A stretch of 64,000 nucleotides of DNA from Papio anubis (GCF_008728515.1 NC_044978.1:146564262-146628261); one strand, 5' to 3'. Shown: positions 32,146-42,600, counted from the stretch's first letter. Numbers and translations are program-made. The notes: generated by a model from the sequence alone, not told the origin.

Positions 32146-32428
32146 TGGCCGGACACAGTAACTCACACCACTTTGGGAAGTCAAGGCAGGAGAATCGCCC
32201 GAGGTCAAAATTTGGAGACCAGCCTAGGCAACATAACAAGACCCCATCTCTGCGAATAGTAATAAATAAAAATCAGCTGCGCATAGTGACATTCGTCTGT
32301 GGTCCCAGCTACTCAGGAGACTGAGGCAGGAGGATCCCTTGAGCCAGGGAGGTTGAGGCTGTTGTAAGCACTGATCACACCACTGCAGTCCAGCCTGGGC
32401 AACAGAGTGAGAACCTTTCTCAAAAAAT
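32146..32428 (+). repeat. Alu, old
   Basis: 'ggccggacacagtaactcac' to 'ctttctcaaaaaataaa', with a gap in the left arm. Confidence 0.9.
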
Positions 32429-32429
32429 A

Positions 32430-32532
32430 AAATTAGAAAAAAAATTTTAATAGCTATATTGGGGTATAATTGAATTACTGTACAATAATTTGGACATATT
32501 TAAATTATATGACATAATAGTCTATCTGATCT
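32430..32532 (-). mobile_element. L1 3'-UTR fragment, antisense
   Basis: 'ctatattggggtataattga' and 'gtacaataatttggacatat' match a reversed L1 3' terminus. It is an inverted relative of 29982-30045. Confidence 0.55.
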
Positions 32533-32539
32533 TTGTTCT

Positions 32540-33095
32540 GATTCTTGGCACAGAGCCTCAAAAACCCTTGGAACTTCCCAAGTGAGAGTATCTTTGTTAC
32601 GCTAATGAGGCAGCTTCTGGCAGTGCCGCTAGATAACTTCAGGATGGGGCTGGTCACTTAAATTAGAGGATTGGAACTTTCTCCCAGGAGGAGCGGGAGG
32701 CTGGAGATTGAGTTCAGTCTTGATTTTATCATTCATGCCTATGTCGTAAAGCCCAATGAATCCTGTGAACACTAAAGCTCAGGGGAGGTTACTGGTTGGT
32801 GAACACAGTGATATGCTGGGAGGATGACACATCCGGATTCCATGAGAAGAGGGCATGAAGCTCTGTGTCCCCATCCCATCCACACACCCCTCTTCACCCC
32901 CAAGACTTTGGCTTATGTATCTCTTCAGTTTGACTGTTCTTACGTTATATACTTTTCTTCCACCTTGTTATTTTCTGTTTCTTTTTCCTTCTAGCTCACA
33001 GCACCTGGTATTCCCCAGTGGTCTACCATCCAAGATCGAGCCTGCTCAATCCTGTTTAGGCTTCCAAGTATTTCCTTTATAATAAAACTGTGACA
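32540..33095 (+). mobile_element. ERV-type LTR remnant with AATAAA signal
   Basis: The ordered blocks 'gctaatgaggcagcttctgg', 'tcacttaaattagaggatt', 'gagattgagttcagtc', 'ggttggtgaacacagtg' and the terminal 'cctttataataaaactg' fit a repeated LTR family seen elsewhere in primate genomes. The last block looks like its polyadenylation signal. The family name is uncertain. The 75-codon frame at 32855-33082 is not coding. Confidence 0.5.
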
Positions 33096-33113
33096 GTAAA
33101 CATAGTGCTTTCA

Positions 33114-33417
33114 GGCTGGGTGCAGTGGCTCACACCTGTAATCCCAGCACTTTGGGAGGCCAAGGTGGGCAGATCACCTGAGGGCAGGAGTTCGAGACCC
33201 ACCTGGCCAACATGACGTAACCCCATCTCTACTAAAAATACAAAAAAATTAGCCAGACATAGTGGTATTCACCCAGCTATTAGGGCAGGCTGAGGCATGA
33301 GAATCACTTGAACCTAGGAGACGGAGGTTGTAATGAGCTGAGATTGTGCCACTGCGCTCTAGCCTGGGTGACAGTAAAACTGCGTCTCGAATAAATAAAT
33401 AAATAATAAATAAAAAT
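33114..33417 (+). repeat. Alu with (AAAT)n tail
   Basis: 'ggctgggtgcagtggctcac' to aataaataaataa. TSD 'atagtgctttc' at 33102 and 33418. Confidence 0.94.
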
Positions 33418-33465
33418 ATAGTGCTTTCCTTGAGTTGTGAGTTATTCTAGCAAATTTTTAAACCT

Positions 33466-33502
33466 ATGTGTGTGTGTATGTATACATACATACATACATA
33501 CC
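33466..33502. repeat. (TG)n-(CATA)n microsatellite
   Basis: A short TG run is followed by about four CATA units. Confidence 0.9.
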
Positions 33503-33519
33503 ACAACAGAGAAAATCTT

Positions 33520-33850
33520 TGCAACTTTTGGTTAGGTAATGATTTCTTAGGTAGAACACACAAAGCACAAACCATAAAAGAAAATAGTTGATAAAGTTAG
33601 ATTACATTAATTAATCCTTCATCAATTAAATTTTTCTATGCTGTTAAAGACAAGCCTCAGACTGCGAGAAAATATTTGCAATACACATATCTGATAAAGG
33701 ATTGGTACCCAGAATATATGACAGCTGAAAACACATAAGGAAAAAAGAAATTTGGAGAGGCATATCACCAAGAAAATGTAGAGTAGATGGCAAATACGTG
33801 AAGAGATGCTTAATTTTGAGTTAATTTGTCTCAAAAAACATTTATAGAGT
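33520..33850 (+). mobile_element. L1 ORF2 3' fragment, sense
   Basis: 'agcctcagactgcgagaaaa', 'tatctgataaaggattggta' and 'gcaaatacgtgaagagatgc' follow the end of L1 ORF2, preceded by the 'gatttcttaggtagaacac' block. Frameshifts make it non-coding. Confidence 0.8.
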
Positions 33851-34898
33851 GCTGGAATGTAAATATTCAGTAAATGTTAATCATTATTAATAGTATTGGT
33901 GTTAGTGTTTCTTTTTTATCAATATTATACAAATCTAGCTGTGGGCAAAATACTTTGATTTTTTCCTGCTCGTTTCTTCAAAGACAAAAAGAAATACTGA
34001 GACCACAATAGATAAATAGCCAGAGGGTATTAAAACACAATCCACAGGAAAAAACCTCAGACATACCAAGAAATTGTTTCTCATAAGTGTATGATAAATT
34101 AGATGAGGTAAGAAGAGATTAGTCTACAAAGAGCCAATAGCATTTAAAAAGGCCCAAAGGGCACAGGGGATTCTGACGTGTTTAAGGATCTGAGAAAATC
34201 AGAGTCATGTTTCAAATACCAGTCAAGCTTTAGTTATGTTATTTTAAGCAGACAGGGAACTTGGTATTTAAAAAGTGATTTGGAATTGCTGGAAGAGCAC
34301 CCTTAATTCAGGCTTACAGGACTAGACTCCCAGAACACTTCATATAGCTGGCCCACAAGAAGAGCTGAATCATTCGCTCTAATCAGAAAGGGGAGGAAAT
34401 CAGGAAGCCACCCTGGAGCTCTTAAGTAGGGACACACTTTTAGCCGTAATCCAGTGATTAGGAAGTCACCATTGGTATAATTTGCTACAGAGCCTCACGC
34501 AGTTTAATAGATTCGTACCAGCACAAAATGGGTGATTCTTCCCTCTGTCTTCACAGTACTAACACCCAGTCAGTAGAAAGCTGCTGTGTATGTGCATGCC
34601 CACACACACACACACACACACACACCACCTCACGCCATACTTGCCATATGACAACAGCAGAAACTACACCACCACCTCTTCTGAACTTTCACCTTCCAAA
34701 TCTTGAATAAGTGCCTCTGATGGGCTATACCAGAATTACGACTTCAACTCCATTGCAAGGGAATCCAGGAAATGTAGTTTTTAGCCTCAGTACAGCACAT
34801 TAAAAATGTGCACAGAACGACATATTTAAAAAAAGGGAAGAATGAATGGAATTTCATTTGTGTTCCTGTGTGGTAAAGCAAAATCTAGTGGCTTAAAG
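33851..34898. other. Mostly unique intronic sequence
   Basis: A long repeat-poor stretch apart from the CA run. No coding frame, conserved exon signal or named repeat was recognised. Confidence 0.5.
34600..34625. repeat. (CA)n microsatellite
   Basis: About 13 perfect CA units. Confidence 0.95.
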
Positions 34899-34958
34899 GG
34901 ACCACAAAGTCTATTCACAGAATTGTAAGAAACAATTATTCAATAGACTTTGTGGTCC
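34899..34958. other. 60-nt near-perfect hairpin, function unknown
   Basis: GGACCACAAAGTCTATT (34899-34915) is exactly complementary to AATAGACTTTGTGGTCC (34942-34958). Inside, AATTGT (34921-34926) pairs with ACAATT (34932-34937) around the loop aagaa. It could be a precursor-like RNA stem, a small palindromic transposon or an extrusion product. I do not recognise a known family. It lies 32 bp from the ELOC pseudogene tail. Confidence 0.8.
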
Positions 34959-35155
34959 TTCTTTTCCATGTGGTGCCTGCCGGGCTCACTTTTTTTTTTT
35001 TTTTTAACAGTTTATTTTAATTTAATAACAATCTGGGAAGTCTCCATCAGCTGTTCCAGTGCAATATCAAGTGCAATTGGGAATTCAGAAATCTCAGTGG
35101 AACTGTTAGTGTAGCGAACCTTGTAGGTAAAATATATGTATACTTTAACTCTTAC

Positions 35156-35308
35156 TTTTCTAGAGATAGCGTTTTGTTCTGTCACCAGGCTGGAATGCAT
35201 TGGCATGATCCTAGCTCACTGCACCCTAGAACTTCCAGGCTCAAGCAGTCATCTTGTGTCAGCCTCCCAAGTAGCTGAGATTATAAGTGCAAGCCACCAT
35301 TCTTGATA
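35156..35308 (-). repeat. Alu, truncated, in ELOC pseudogene
   Basis: 'agagatagcgttttgttctg' to 'gcaagccaccattcttgat', with the left arm mostly missing. 'atacatac'-type target repeats flank it. Confidence 0.88.
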
Positions 35309-35412
35309 ATACATACATACTTTTGATAGCACACAGGAACAGATCTCTCTAAAATTGCCCTCAATGATTTCATTCTCAGCAAACTGATCTGGGTCACTCA
35401 ACATGTTTTGGT

Positions 35413-35703
35413 TTTGATTTTGAGATAGAGTTTTGCTTTTGTCACCCAGGCTGGAGTGCAATGGCACGATCTTGGCTTATTGCAATCTCTGCCTGCCAGA
35501 TTCAAGCGATACTCTTGCCTCATCATCCCGAGTAGCTGGGACTACAGGCACCCACCACCATACCTGGCTAATTTTTGTATTTTTGGTTGAGACAGGGTTT
35601 CACCATGTTGGTCAAGATGGTCTCGAACTCCTGACCTCATGTGATCCACCCACCTCAGCCTCCCAAAGTGCTGGAATTATAGGCATGAGCCACTGTGCTC
35701 AGC
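35413..35703 (-). repeat. Alu in ELOC pseudogene
   Basis: 'gagatagagttttgcttttg' to 'gagccactgtgctcagc'. 'tcaacatg' on both sides. Confidence 0.93.
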
Positions 35704-35743
35704 TTCAACATGGCTTTTGATTGTTCCTCATGTTAGTGCATAT

Positions 35744-35760
35744 TCTCTCTCTCTCTCTCT
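35744..35760. repeat. (CT)n at Alu junction
   Basis: About eight CT units lie between the ELOC pseudogene and the Alu tail at 35759. Confidence 0.9.
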
Positions 35761-36051
35761 TTTTTTTTTTTGAAATGGAGTCTTGCTCTTGTAGCCCAGG
35801 CTGGAGTGCAGTGGCGTGATCTCAGCTTACTGCAACCTCCGCCTCCTGGGTTCAAGCGATTCTCCTGCCCCAGCCTCCTGAGTAGCTAGGATTACAGGCG
35901 CGCACCACCAGGCCTGGCTAATTTTTTTATTTTTAGTAGAGATGGGGTTTCACCATATTGGCCAGGCTGGTCTCGAACTCCTGACCTCATGATCCGCCTG
36001 CCTCAGCCTCCCAAAGTGCTGGGATTACAGGTGTGACTCACCGCGCTTAGC
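35759..36051 (-). repeat. Alu in ELOC pseudogene
   Basis: 'gaaatggagtcttgctcttg' to 'actcaccgcgcttagc'. 'tgcatattctct' / 'tgcatgttctct' flank it. Confidence 0.93.
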
Positions 36052-36164
36052 ACTGCATGTTCTCTTTTTATAATAAATTCATGACCATCGGAAGATACCA
36101 GTTTGACATACATGGCATCAGGACCTTCACAGCCACCACAGGTTTTCTCCCCTTCATTGTGTGT

Positions 36165-36860
36165 ATTTATGAAGCTCACTTTGCTTCTACAGGGCCACTC
36201 TTGTGGCTAAATTTAGATGACAACTCAATTAGGTCACCTTAGTTCTCTTCCACGTAGTCTATGTGATATACACAGCCTCTGTTTTTTGAATAGTCTGGGA
36301 TTCCTAATAGCATGGTGGGTACATTCCCATAGGGGCGTTGCAGTCTCAATGTACAAATGCTTATCAGGCCTGTTCTTGCATCAGGCTGACTAATGTCTCT
36401 TTGGTCAAAATAAGTCACCTGGACTGGGCACGGAGGCTCATGCCTGTAATTCCAGCATTTGGGAAGGCTGAGGCAGGTGGATCACCTGAGGTCGGGAGGT
36501 TGACGACCAGCCTGGCCAACGTGGTGAAATCCTGTCTCTACTAAAAACGCAAAAATTAGCCAGACGTGGTGGCGAGTACCTGTAGTTCCCAGCTACTCAG
36601 GAGGCTGAGGCAGGAGAATCTCTTGAACCTGGGAGGCAGAGATTGCAGTGAACCAAGATCATGCCACTGCAGTTTAGCCTGGGCGACAAAGCAAGACTCT
36701 TTCTTTAAAAAAAAAAAAAAAAGTCACATGGCCAAATCCAGAGTCATTGTGGGAGAAGACTATACAAGGTATATATATGAGAAGGCATTGTATCATATAG
36801 CTCCAAGATAGCCCTGAATGATCCTTATTTCCTTGTATTTACTCCGTACAACACTGAACA
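36165..36860 (-). mobile_element. Old MaLR-like LTR fragment, interrupted by an Alu
   Basis: 'ggctgactaatgtctctttg', 'gtcaaaataagtcac' (before the Alu at 36422) and 'gtcacatggccaaatccaga' (after it) read like the reverse complement of an ancient MLT1-type LTR. The ends are unclear and the assignment rests on short blocks. Confidence 0.4.
36422..36722 (+). repeat. Alu in LTR fragment
   Basis: 'gactgggcacggaggctcat' to an A tail. 'aagtcac' on both sides. Confidence 0.93.
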
Positions 36861-36879
36861 GGGCTGACCTGAGTAACCA

Positions 36880-37280
36880 ACAGGCTGTGGTAGAAGTGAC
36901 AATGTATGCTTTTCAAGGTTAGATCATAAAAGACTGCCACTTCAGATTTGCTCTCTTGGATCTCGCACCAGGGGAAAACCAACTAACTGCCTTTTCACTC
37001 GAGCTGTCAAGAAAGGCCCATGTAGTGAGGAACCGAGGCCTTTCAACAACAGCCAGTGTCAACTTAGAACCGTAAGAATGAGTTACCTTCAAAACACACC
37101 CTCCATGCCCAGTCAAGCCTTCAGATAACTGCAGCCTTGACCAGGTACAGCCTCTTGAGAGATTCCAGGCCCACACAACTTAGCTAAGCCACTTTCCAAT
37201 TCTTCAACTACATATGATAAATGTTATTGTTTTAAGGCACTGAGTTTTGGGATAGTTTATTAGATAGCAATAATTTAAAA
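36880..37280 (+). mobile_element. MLT1-like LTR, 3' part
   Basis: 'cccagtcaagccttcagata', 'aacttagctaagccac', 'gataaatgttattgtttt' and 'aaggcactgagttttggg' followed by 'tagatagcaataa' match the end of an MLT1C/D-type MaLR LTR. The antisense frame at 36919-37176 is not supported as a gene. Confidence 0.55.
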
Positions 37281-37290
37281 ATATTTTTTA

Positions 37291-37492
37291 GCCTGGGCAA
37301 CATATGGCAAAATCCCATCTCTACAAACACACAAAAGAAGTACAAAACTTAGCCAGGTGCGGTGTGTGTGCCTGTAGTACCAACAGCTCAGAGGGCTGAG
37401 GTGGAAGGATCTCTTGAACCTGGGAGGTAGAGGTTGCAGTGAGCTGAGATTGTGCTACTGTCCAGCCCGGGCGGCAGAGCCAGACCTTTGTC
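37291..37492 (+). repeat. Alu, 5' truncated
   Basis: Begins mid-left-arm 'gcctgggcaacatatggcaa' and ends 'agccagacctttgtct' without a tail. Confidence 0.87.
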
Positions 37493-37575
37493 TTGAACTC
37501 CTGGGCTCAAGCAGTCCTCCTGACTTGGCCTCCCAAAGTGCTAGGATTACAGGTGTGAGCCACCACACCCAGCCC
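37493..37575 (-). repeat. Alu 5' fragment joined to opposite Alu
   Basis: 'tgaactcctgggctcaagca' to 'gagccaccacacccagcc', fused directly to the sense Alu before it. Confidence 0.87.
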
Positions 37576-38029
37576 TTCTCTATCTTTTGCTTCATAAACC
37601 CTGGTTCTAGCTTATTTGGATTTATCTAATTTCTCCAGATGGAAATATAGATGATGGATTTTTCATTCTTTCTTTTGTAAAATACACATTTAAGATTATA
37701 AATTTTCTTTAAGTACAGTGGTAAGTGCATCTTATGAGTTTTGGTAGTTCATATTTACATTATAATTCAGTTCAAAATATTTTCTTATTTCCATTATGAT
37801 TCCTTCTTTTATCAGTCATACTTTCCTAACTATTTAAGGAAGAAATAAAACCAGCCTTACTAGCACACTTTTGATATACTGCAATAGAAAAAAAGAGGGA
37901 TTACTGCTTATTTTGTTTCAAGCCAGTATAATTTAGTACTAAAACCTGATACGGTTGTCTTTAGAAGTTATAAGCCAGTTTCTTTCATATAATTACAAGT
38001 AAATAGAAATAATGTAATAGCAAATAAAA
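37576..38029. other. No feature recognised
   Basis: Unique A+T-rich sequence. The antisense frame 37985-38185 overlaps the LTR-like block. Confidence 0.55.
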
Positions 38030-38425
38030 TATAATACATAAAGTGTTATGACCAAGTTTATTAAGTGTTAATTCACAAGGCCCCACGATAGGTTGTCTGC
38101 AAACTGAGGAGCAAGGAGAGCCAGTCCAAGTCCCAAAACGGAAGAACTTGGAGTCTGATGTTTGAGGGCAGGAAGCATCCAGCACGGGAGAAATATGTAG
38201 GCTGGGAAGCTAGTCCCGCTTTCCCTTTTCACGTTTTTCTGCCTACTTTATATTTACTGGAAGCTGATTAGATTGTGCTCACCAGCTTAAGGTGGACCTG
38301 CCTTCCCCAGCCCGCTGACTCAAATGTAATCTCTTTTGGCAACACTCACACAGGAACACCCAGGATTAGTACTTTGTATCCTTCAATCCAATCAAGTTGA
38401 CACTCAGTTTAAGACACACAGATTA
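38030..38425. mobile_element. LTR/ERV-derived repeat, family unnamed
   Basis: 'gagtctgatgtttgagggc', 'catccagcacgggagaaa', 'gctgattagattgtgctcac' and 'ccaatcaagttgacactcag' form a block that I recognise as a recurrent primate retroviral repeat, probably MaLR or ERV1 related. It lies about 1 kb upstream of the first PDS5A exon in the window. Orientation and family are not certain. Confidence 0.45.
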
Positions 38426-38739
38426 AGTAAACTATGATTTATAATTAGAGAATAATTTTTAAGGTCTGGGGAAATTATTGTGATTTGGTATATAAAGAAT
38501 TATAGTTATTTGCATAATTACAGAGAAAACAGGCCAGCATAAAGTACACAAAAATGTGAATAGTAGTTTCTGGAGTTGATAAATTATGGATTTTTCTTTT
38601 ATTATTTTTTTCATGATTCTTTGCATTTTATAATGATTCCAAGGTGTGTGTTGGTTAAATTTATAACCATAAATAACAACAGGTTAATTATACTTAAATA
38701 TTTTAATTAGAAATACAACTGCATTAAAATTATTCTAAA

Positions 38740-38741
<2 letters not shown>
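38426..38741. other. No feature recognised
   Basis: Unique A+T-rich intronic sequence. Confidence 0.6.
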
Positions 38742-38777
<36 letters not shown>

Positions 38778-38966
38778 CAGTGTCTCTGTCACCTGGTCTG
38801 GAGTGCAGTGGTATGATCTTGGGGCACTGCAATCTCCGCCTCCTGAGCTCAAGGGATTCTCCCATCTCAGCCTCCCATGCAGCTGGGACTACAGACACAT
38901 GCTACCATACCCAGCTAATTTTTGTATTTTTTGTAGAGACAGGGTCTTGCCATGTTGTCCAGCCTG
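38742..38966 (-). repeat. Alu, 5' truncated, with target duplication
   Basis: A T run of about 31, 'aaagacagtgtctctgtcac', stopping at 'ccatgttgtccagcctgg'. TSD 'aaaatgcctttt' / 'aaaatgactttt'. Confidence 0.92.
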
Positions 38967-39427
38967 GAAAATGACTTTTTATTGTGAAATGTAAAAGTCA
39001 TTAAAGCATTCAATGAAATAGCAATTTTAAGGAGCCTAAACAATGCACCTTTAATCATAAAATATAAAAGAAACATAGTCAATGATGTTGCCAAATATCA
39101 AATGAATATTATTGTCCACATGGGGCCAGGGACTACCTGGGCTAGATTTAAAATGAGTAATAAGAGGCTTAAGTTCTTCATAAATGAGGTGCTAGTTCAG
39201 ATAATGTGTCTAATAAGTTGATACTTGTTTATGGGTTTTTTAGACTAGCTGTTTCATGCTTGTGATCTTTTCTGAAATTCTTAAATGAAGATTTATAAAA
39301 AGTTGACTGAATTGTCTGGTGGCCACTGATTGCTAATGGAAATGACTTTTTAAAAAAAAAATTACATCCTCCACTGATTTCTAAATGCCAGGAGTTGATT
39401 ATTTTGTGTTTTTGTACATTTTTACAG
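38967..39427. other. Intron end upstream of PDS5A exon
   Basis: Repeat-free sequence leading to the acceptor 'tttgtacatttttacag' before 39428. Confidence 0.8.
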
Positions 39428-39631
39428 ATGGTAGTGAAAACTTTTATGGATATGGATCAGGACTCAGAAGATGAAAAACAGCAGTATCTCCCACTAGCCT
39501 TGCATCTTGCATCTGAATTCTTCCTCAGGAACCCCAATAAAGATGTGCGTCTCCTCGTAGCATGTTGTTTGGCTGATATCTTTCGTATCTATGCCCCGGA
39601 AGCTCCATATACTTCCCATGATAAACTTAAG
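39428..39631 (+). CDS. PDS5A: PDS5A exon, residues ~47-114
   Basis: The exon has 68 codons, starting [20 protein letters not shown] and ending TSHDKLK. The acceptor is tttacag|ATG and the donor AAG|gtaaat, phase 0 at both ends. It encodes the first HEAT-like helices. RIYAPEAPY near the end is the conserved N-terminal motif that corresponds to the yeast Pds5 'APDAP' motif. The first ATG is an internal methionine, not the start codon: the family has about 46 residues before it. [10 protein letters not shown] and [10 protein letters not shown] are PDS5A-type; PDS5B has EEEKELYLNL and SDFFLKHPDK. Confidence 0.97.
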
Positions 39632-42600
39632 GTAAATACAGTCTTTTTCATTTTATTATATTTTTCATTCACCGCTGTTCAGAAGGTATACTTTTATTTT
39701 TATATTTTACCTTTATGAACATAGGTTTCATATTAGTCTCTTCATCTTAAGGATATATCATAAGTTGCAAAATTATTCATTCAGTTAGTATTTCCACAAA
39801 TAACTGGGTTAGTTGGTTGTTTGATTTGAAGCATAGAAAGGTGTAGTTCAGAACTAGTCCCTGTGTGCCCAAATCCAATTTTCGGGTTAATACATCACAA
39901 AAGCCCAGATGGCTATGTTCCAGGGATAAATAGCAGATTAATGATACTTTTTAAAAATAATAGCATACCAGAATTTACATATTCATATGACTATTTTCCC
40001 CTATAAGTTATTCAGCATGCAAAACTATAGCTCATCTTGGTCATTCTGCCTTTGTTCAAGTGTTTGTGGAACTCATATTGATCTCTTGAGGAGATTTTGT
40101 ATTTTGAATAATTTTATTCTTGGCAAATTTTAATCCTGTAGGCTGCTTTCTTTAAAAATAGTCCTAAAATTATTTTGTATTATATTGATACTACTGTGAG
40201 TTAAAACTTCTAAAGAAAGCTTATTAAGAAATGAAAGACTATCATGAAACATAGTACCATTGGACTAGTCTTGCCTTTTTACGCACTCAACTTCGTAGTC
40301 ATACATCAACTTCAAAACATTGGCTAAAAATTACTGTTTACTTGCAGGAAATAGCCGATCCGATCTCGGCTCACTGCAAGCTCCGCCTCCCGGGTTTATG
40401 CCATTCTCCTGCCTCAGCCTCCCGAGTAGCTGGGACTACAGGCGCCGCCACTACGCCCGGCTAATTTTTTGTATTTTTAGTAGAGACGGGGTTTCACCGT
40501 GTTAGCCAGGATGGTCTCGATCTCCTGACCTGGTGATCCGCCCGTCTCGGCCTCCCAAAGTGCTGGGATTACAGGCTTGAGCCACCGCGCCCGGCCGAGA
40601 ATTTTCTTTTATTGTAGTTTGTACACAAATAATAAATTTACATACTATTAGTGTGTTGTGAAAGAAAAGTATTTGTGTCTAATATGTTTTATTTTTTTTA
40701 ACAGGACATATTTTTGTTTATTACCAGACAGTTAAAAGGTTTGGAGGATACGAAGAGTCCACAGTTTAATAGATACTTTTATTTATTAGAGGTAAAAAAC
40801 CAAAAACTTTAATAACTGTTATATTATTTCACATGATAGAAAATTCTTCATGTTAACTTTGTAATGTAAAATGAGTCTTTTTGTTTTATTCAAAGCCTAT
40901 AATGTCTTTTACATTTCATAAGGAAAATATTATTTTATTTTTCTTCCTATCCTGAAGAGATAAAGTATATTCTGATGGAAAAACTGTAGATTATTTGAAG
41001 CTATGCCTTTTGTTTGTATCTTTCTATTTTTATTATTTTCTATTCTAGAAACAGATTTTTTAACTGCTTCTTAAATTTTGTGTGTAAATATATCTACCAA
41101 CTTAAAAATATTGAGTATTTTTCAGTTTGAGAAAATTGATGCCATCAGGTATATATCTTTTTCAAGTCAGAATATGTGATTAATTTAACACTTAAAATTT
41201 TATATGTTGAGTCTTTATAGACTTTAATATGTTTCTAACTAAAAATTAATTTTTACTGAATTTTTATTATATAACTATTCTGTTTATATATGTATAATTC
41301 AATAATTATTTTTATTTATTTAAGAATTTAGCTTGGGTTAAATCATATAACATCTGCTTTGAATTGGAAGATTGCAATGAAATTTTTATTCAGCTTTTTA
41401 GGACTCTCTTCTCAGTGATCAAGTAAGTTATTTTTCAAGCATTTCTGCTTGTCTCTTTTTCTTGATTTATATATTCAGATGTTGTATACTCTACATCTAC
41501 ACTAAGATATTTCAGAGTTATAAGGAATTGTTTTCCTTAGAAAACTTAACATGAAGGGGAAAGTAAAAATTCTGTTGTCCGAACACTGCCTTTGACCACC
41601 TACTACCATTTTAAATTATGCTATCAGTTTACTGGTTGGCCCTTCAGTGCCCCAGTCTGTCCTGGAGGCTGTGGACCAGTAGAGAAGTATAAAGTGGTGC
41701 TCTTGTTTTGAAGGAACTTAGTATCTAATAGAGGCAACCACATATGGTTGTAAAGCAAATCCTCTGAAACCTTACATTAATACAATGAAGTATTAAGTTA
41801 TGAGGTAGAAATTATGCATATCATATGTACCATTAGTGCTGGGAGACATAATAGCTCAGTCTTTAAGCTCACTAACTTTGACAACTTCATATTCTAGACC
41901 TAGAAAAAAAGTCTTAAACATTGCCTAAATTGGCCTTCTCTTTATAGAAGTAGGGAAACTAATCCAGAGCCAGGAAGTGTAGTGGCTTGCCCAAGGACCA
42001 GTTGCTGAACACGAGGCTCAAATTCTGATTTTAGCCCATGTTTTTTGGTTTGTGATTTTTTTTGTTTTTGTTTGGTTTGTTTTTTGTGTGTGTGGGTTTT
42101 TTGTTGTTGTTGTTGTTTTCTTCTGTGTGGGTTGTTTTGTTTTGTTTTTTTGAGACAGTGTTTTGCTCTGTGTCACCCATGCTGGAGTGCAGTGGTTCCA
42201 TCTTGGCTCACTGCAACTTCCACCTCCCGGGTTCAAGCAATCCTCCTGCCTCAGCCTCCTGAGTAACTGGGACTACAGGTGTGTGCCACCACACCCGGCT
42301 AATTTTTGTATTTTTAGTAGAGACAGAGTTTCGCCCTGTTGACCAGGCTGGTCTCAAACTTTTGACCTCAAGTGATCCACCCACCTCAGCCTCCCAAAGT
42401 GCTGGGTTTACAGGTGTGAGCTCCTATGCCCAGCCTGGTTTGTTTTTTGTATAGTAAATCAAGTACTGCTATGAGATGTGTTCTAGAGCATTACATTATA
42501 TATAAACATATCTCACATACGTTTTCTAGTAGTCACATTAATAGAAAATAAAAACAAGTGAAATTCATTTTGATAATATATTTTATATATTCCACTGTAT

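Larger units (their letters stand above)
34990..36158 (-). pseudogene. ELOC: Processed ELOC (elongin C) pseudogene split by three Alus
   Basis: A retrocopy of elongin C, the 112-residue adaptor of elongin and VHL-type ubiquitin ligase complexes, lies antisense to PDS5A. The T run at 34990-35005 is its poly(A) tail. Four pieces follow in reverse: 35006-35155 (about residues 76 to the end, with VRYTNSSTEI), 35309-35412 (QFAENEI and VLSKVCMY), 35704-35758 (residues about 35-45, with an in-frame stop) and 36052-36158 (EGPDAMYVKLVSSDGHEF back to the initiator ATG). Alus at 35156-35308, 35413-35703 and 35759-36051 separate them. A deletion near the C-terminus shifts the frame. It is intronless and broken, so no product is expected. 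The 5' UTR limit is not clear. Confidence 0.92.

Noticed and set aside
36057..36242. Small + strand frame without Alu
   Set aside because: It runs across the antisense strand of the ELOC pseudogene and its flank.
36919..37176. 85-codon minus-strand frame rich in Trp, Ser and Gly
   Set aside because: It falls inside an MLT1-like LTR and lacks any recognisable domain or splice structure.
39395..39427. ATG upstream of the first exon in the open frame (MIILCFCTFLQ...)
   Set aside because: It lies in the intron's pyrimidine tract and acceptor. The family protein continues upstream through another exon instead.
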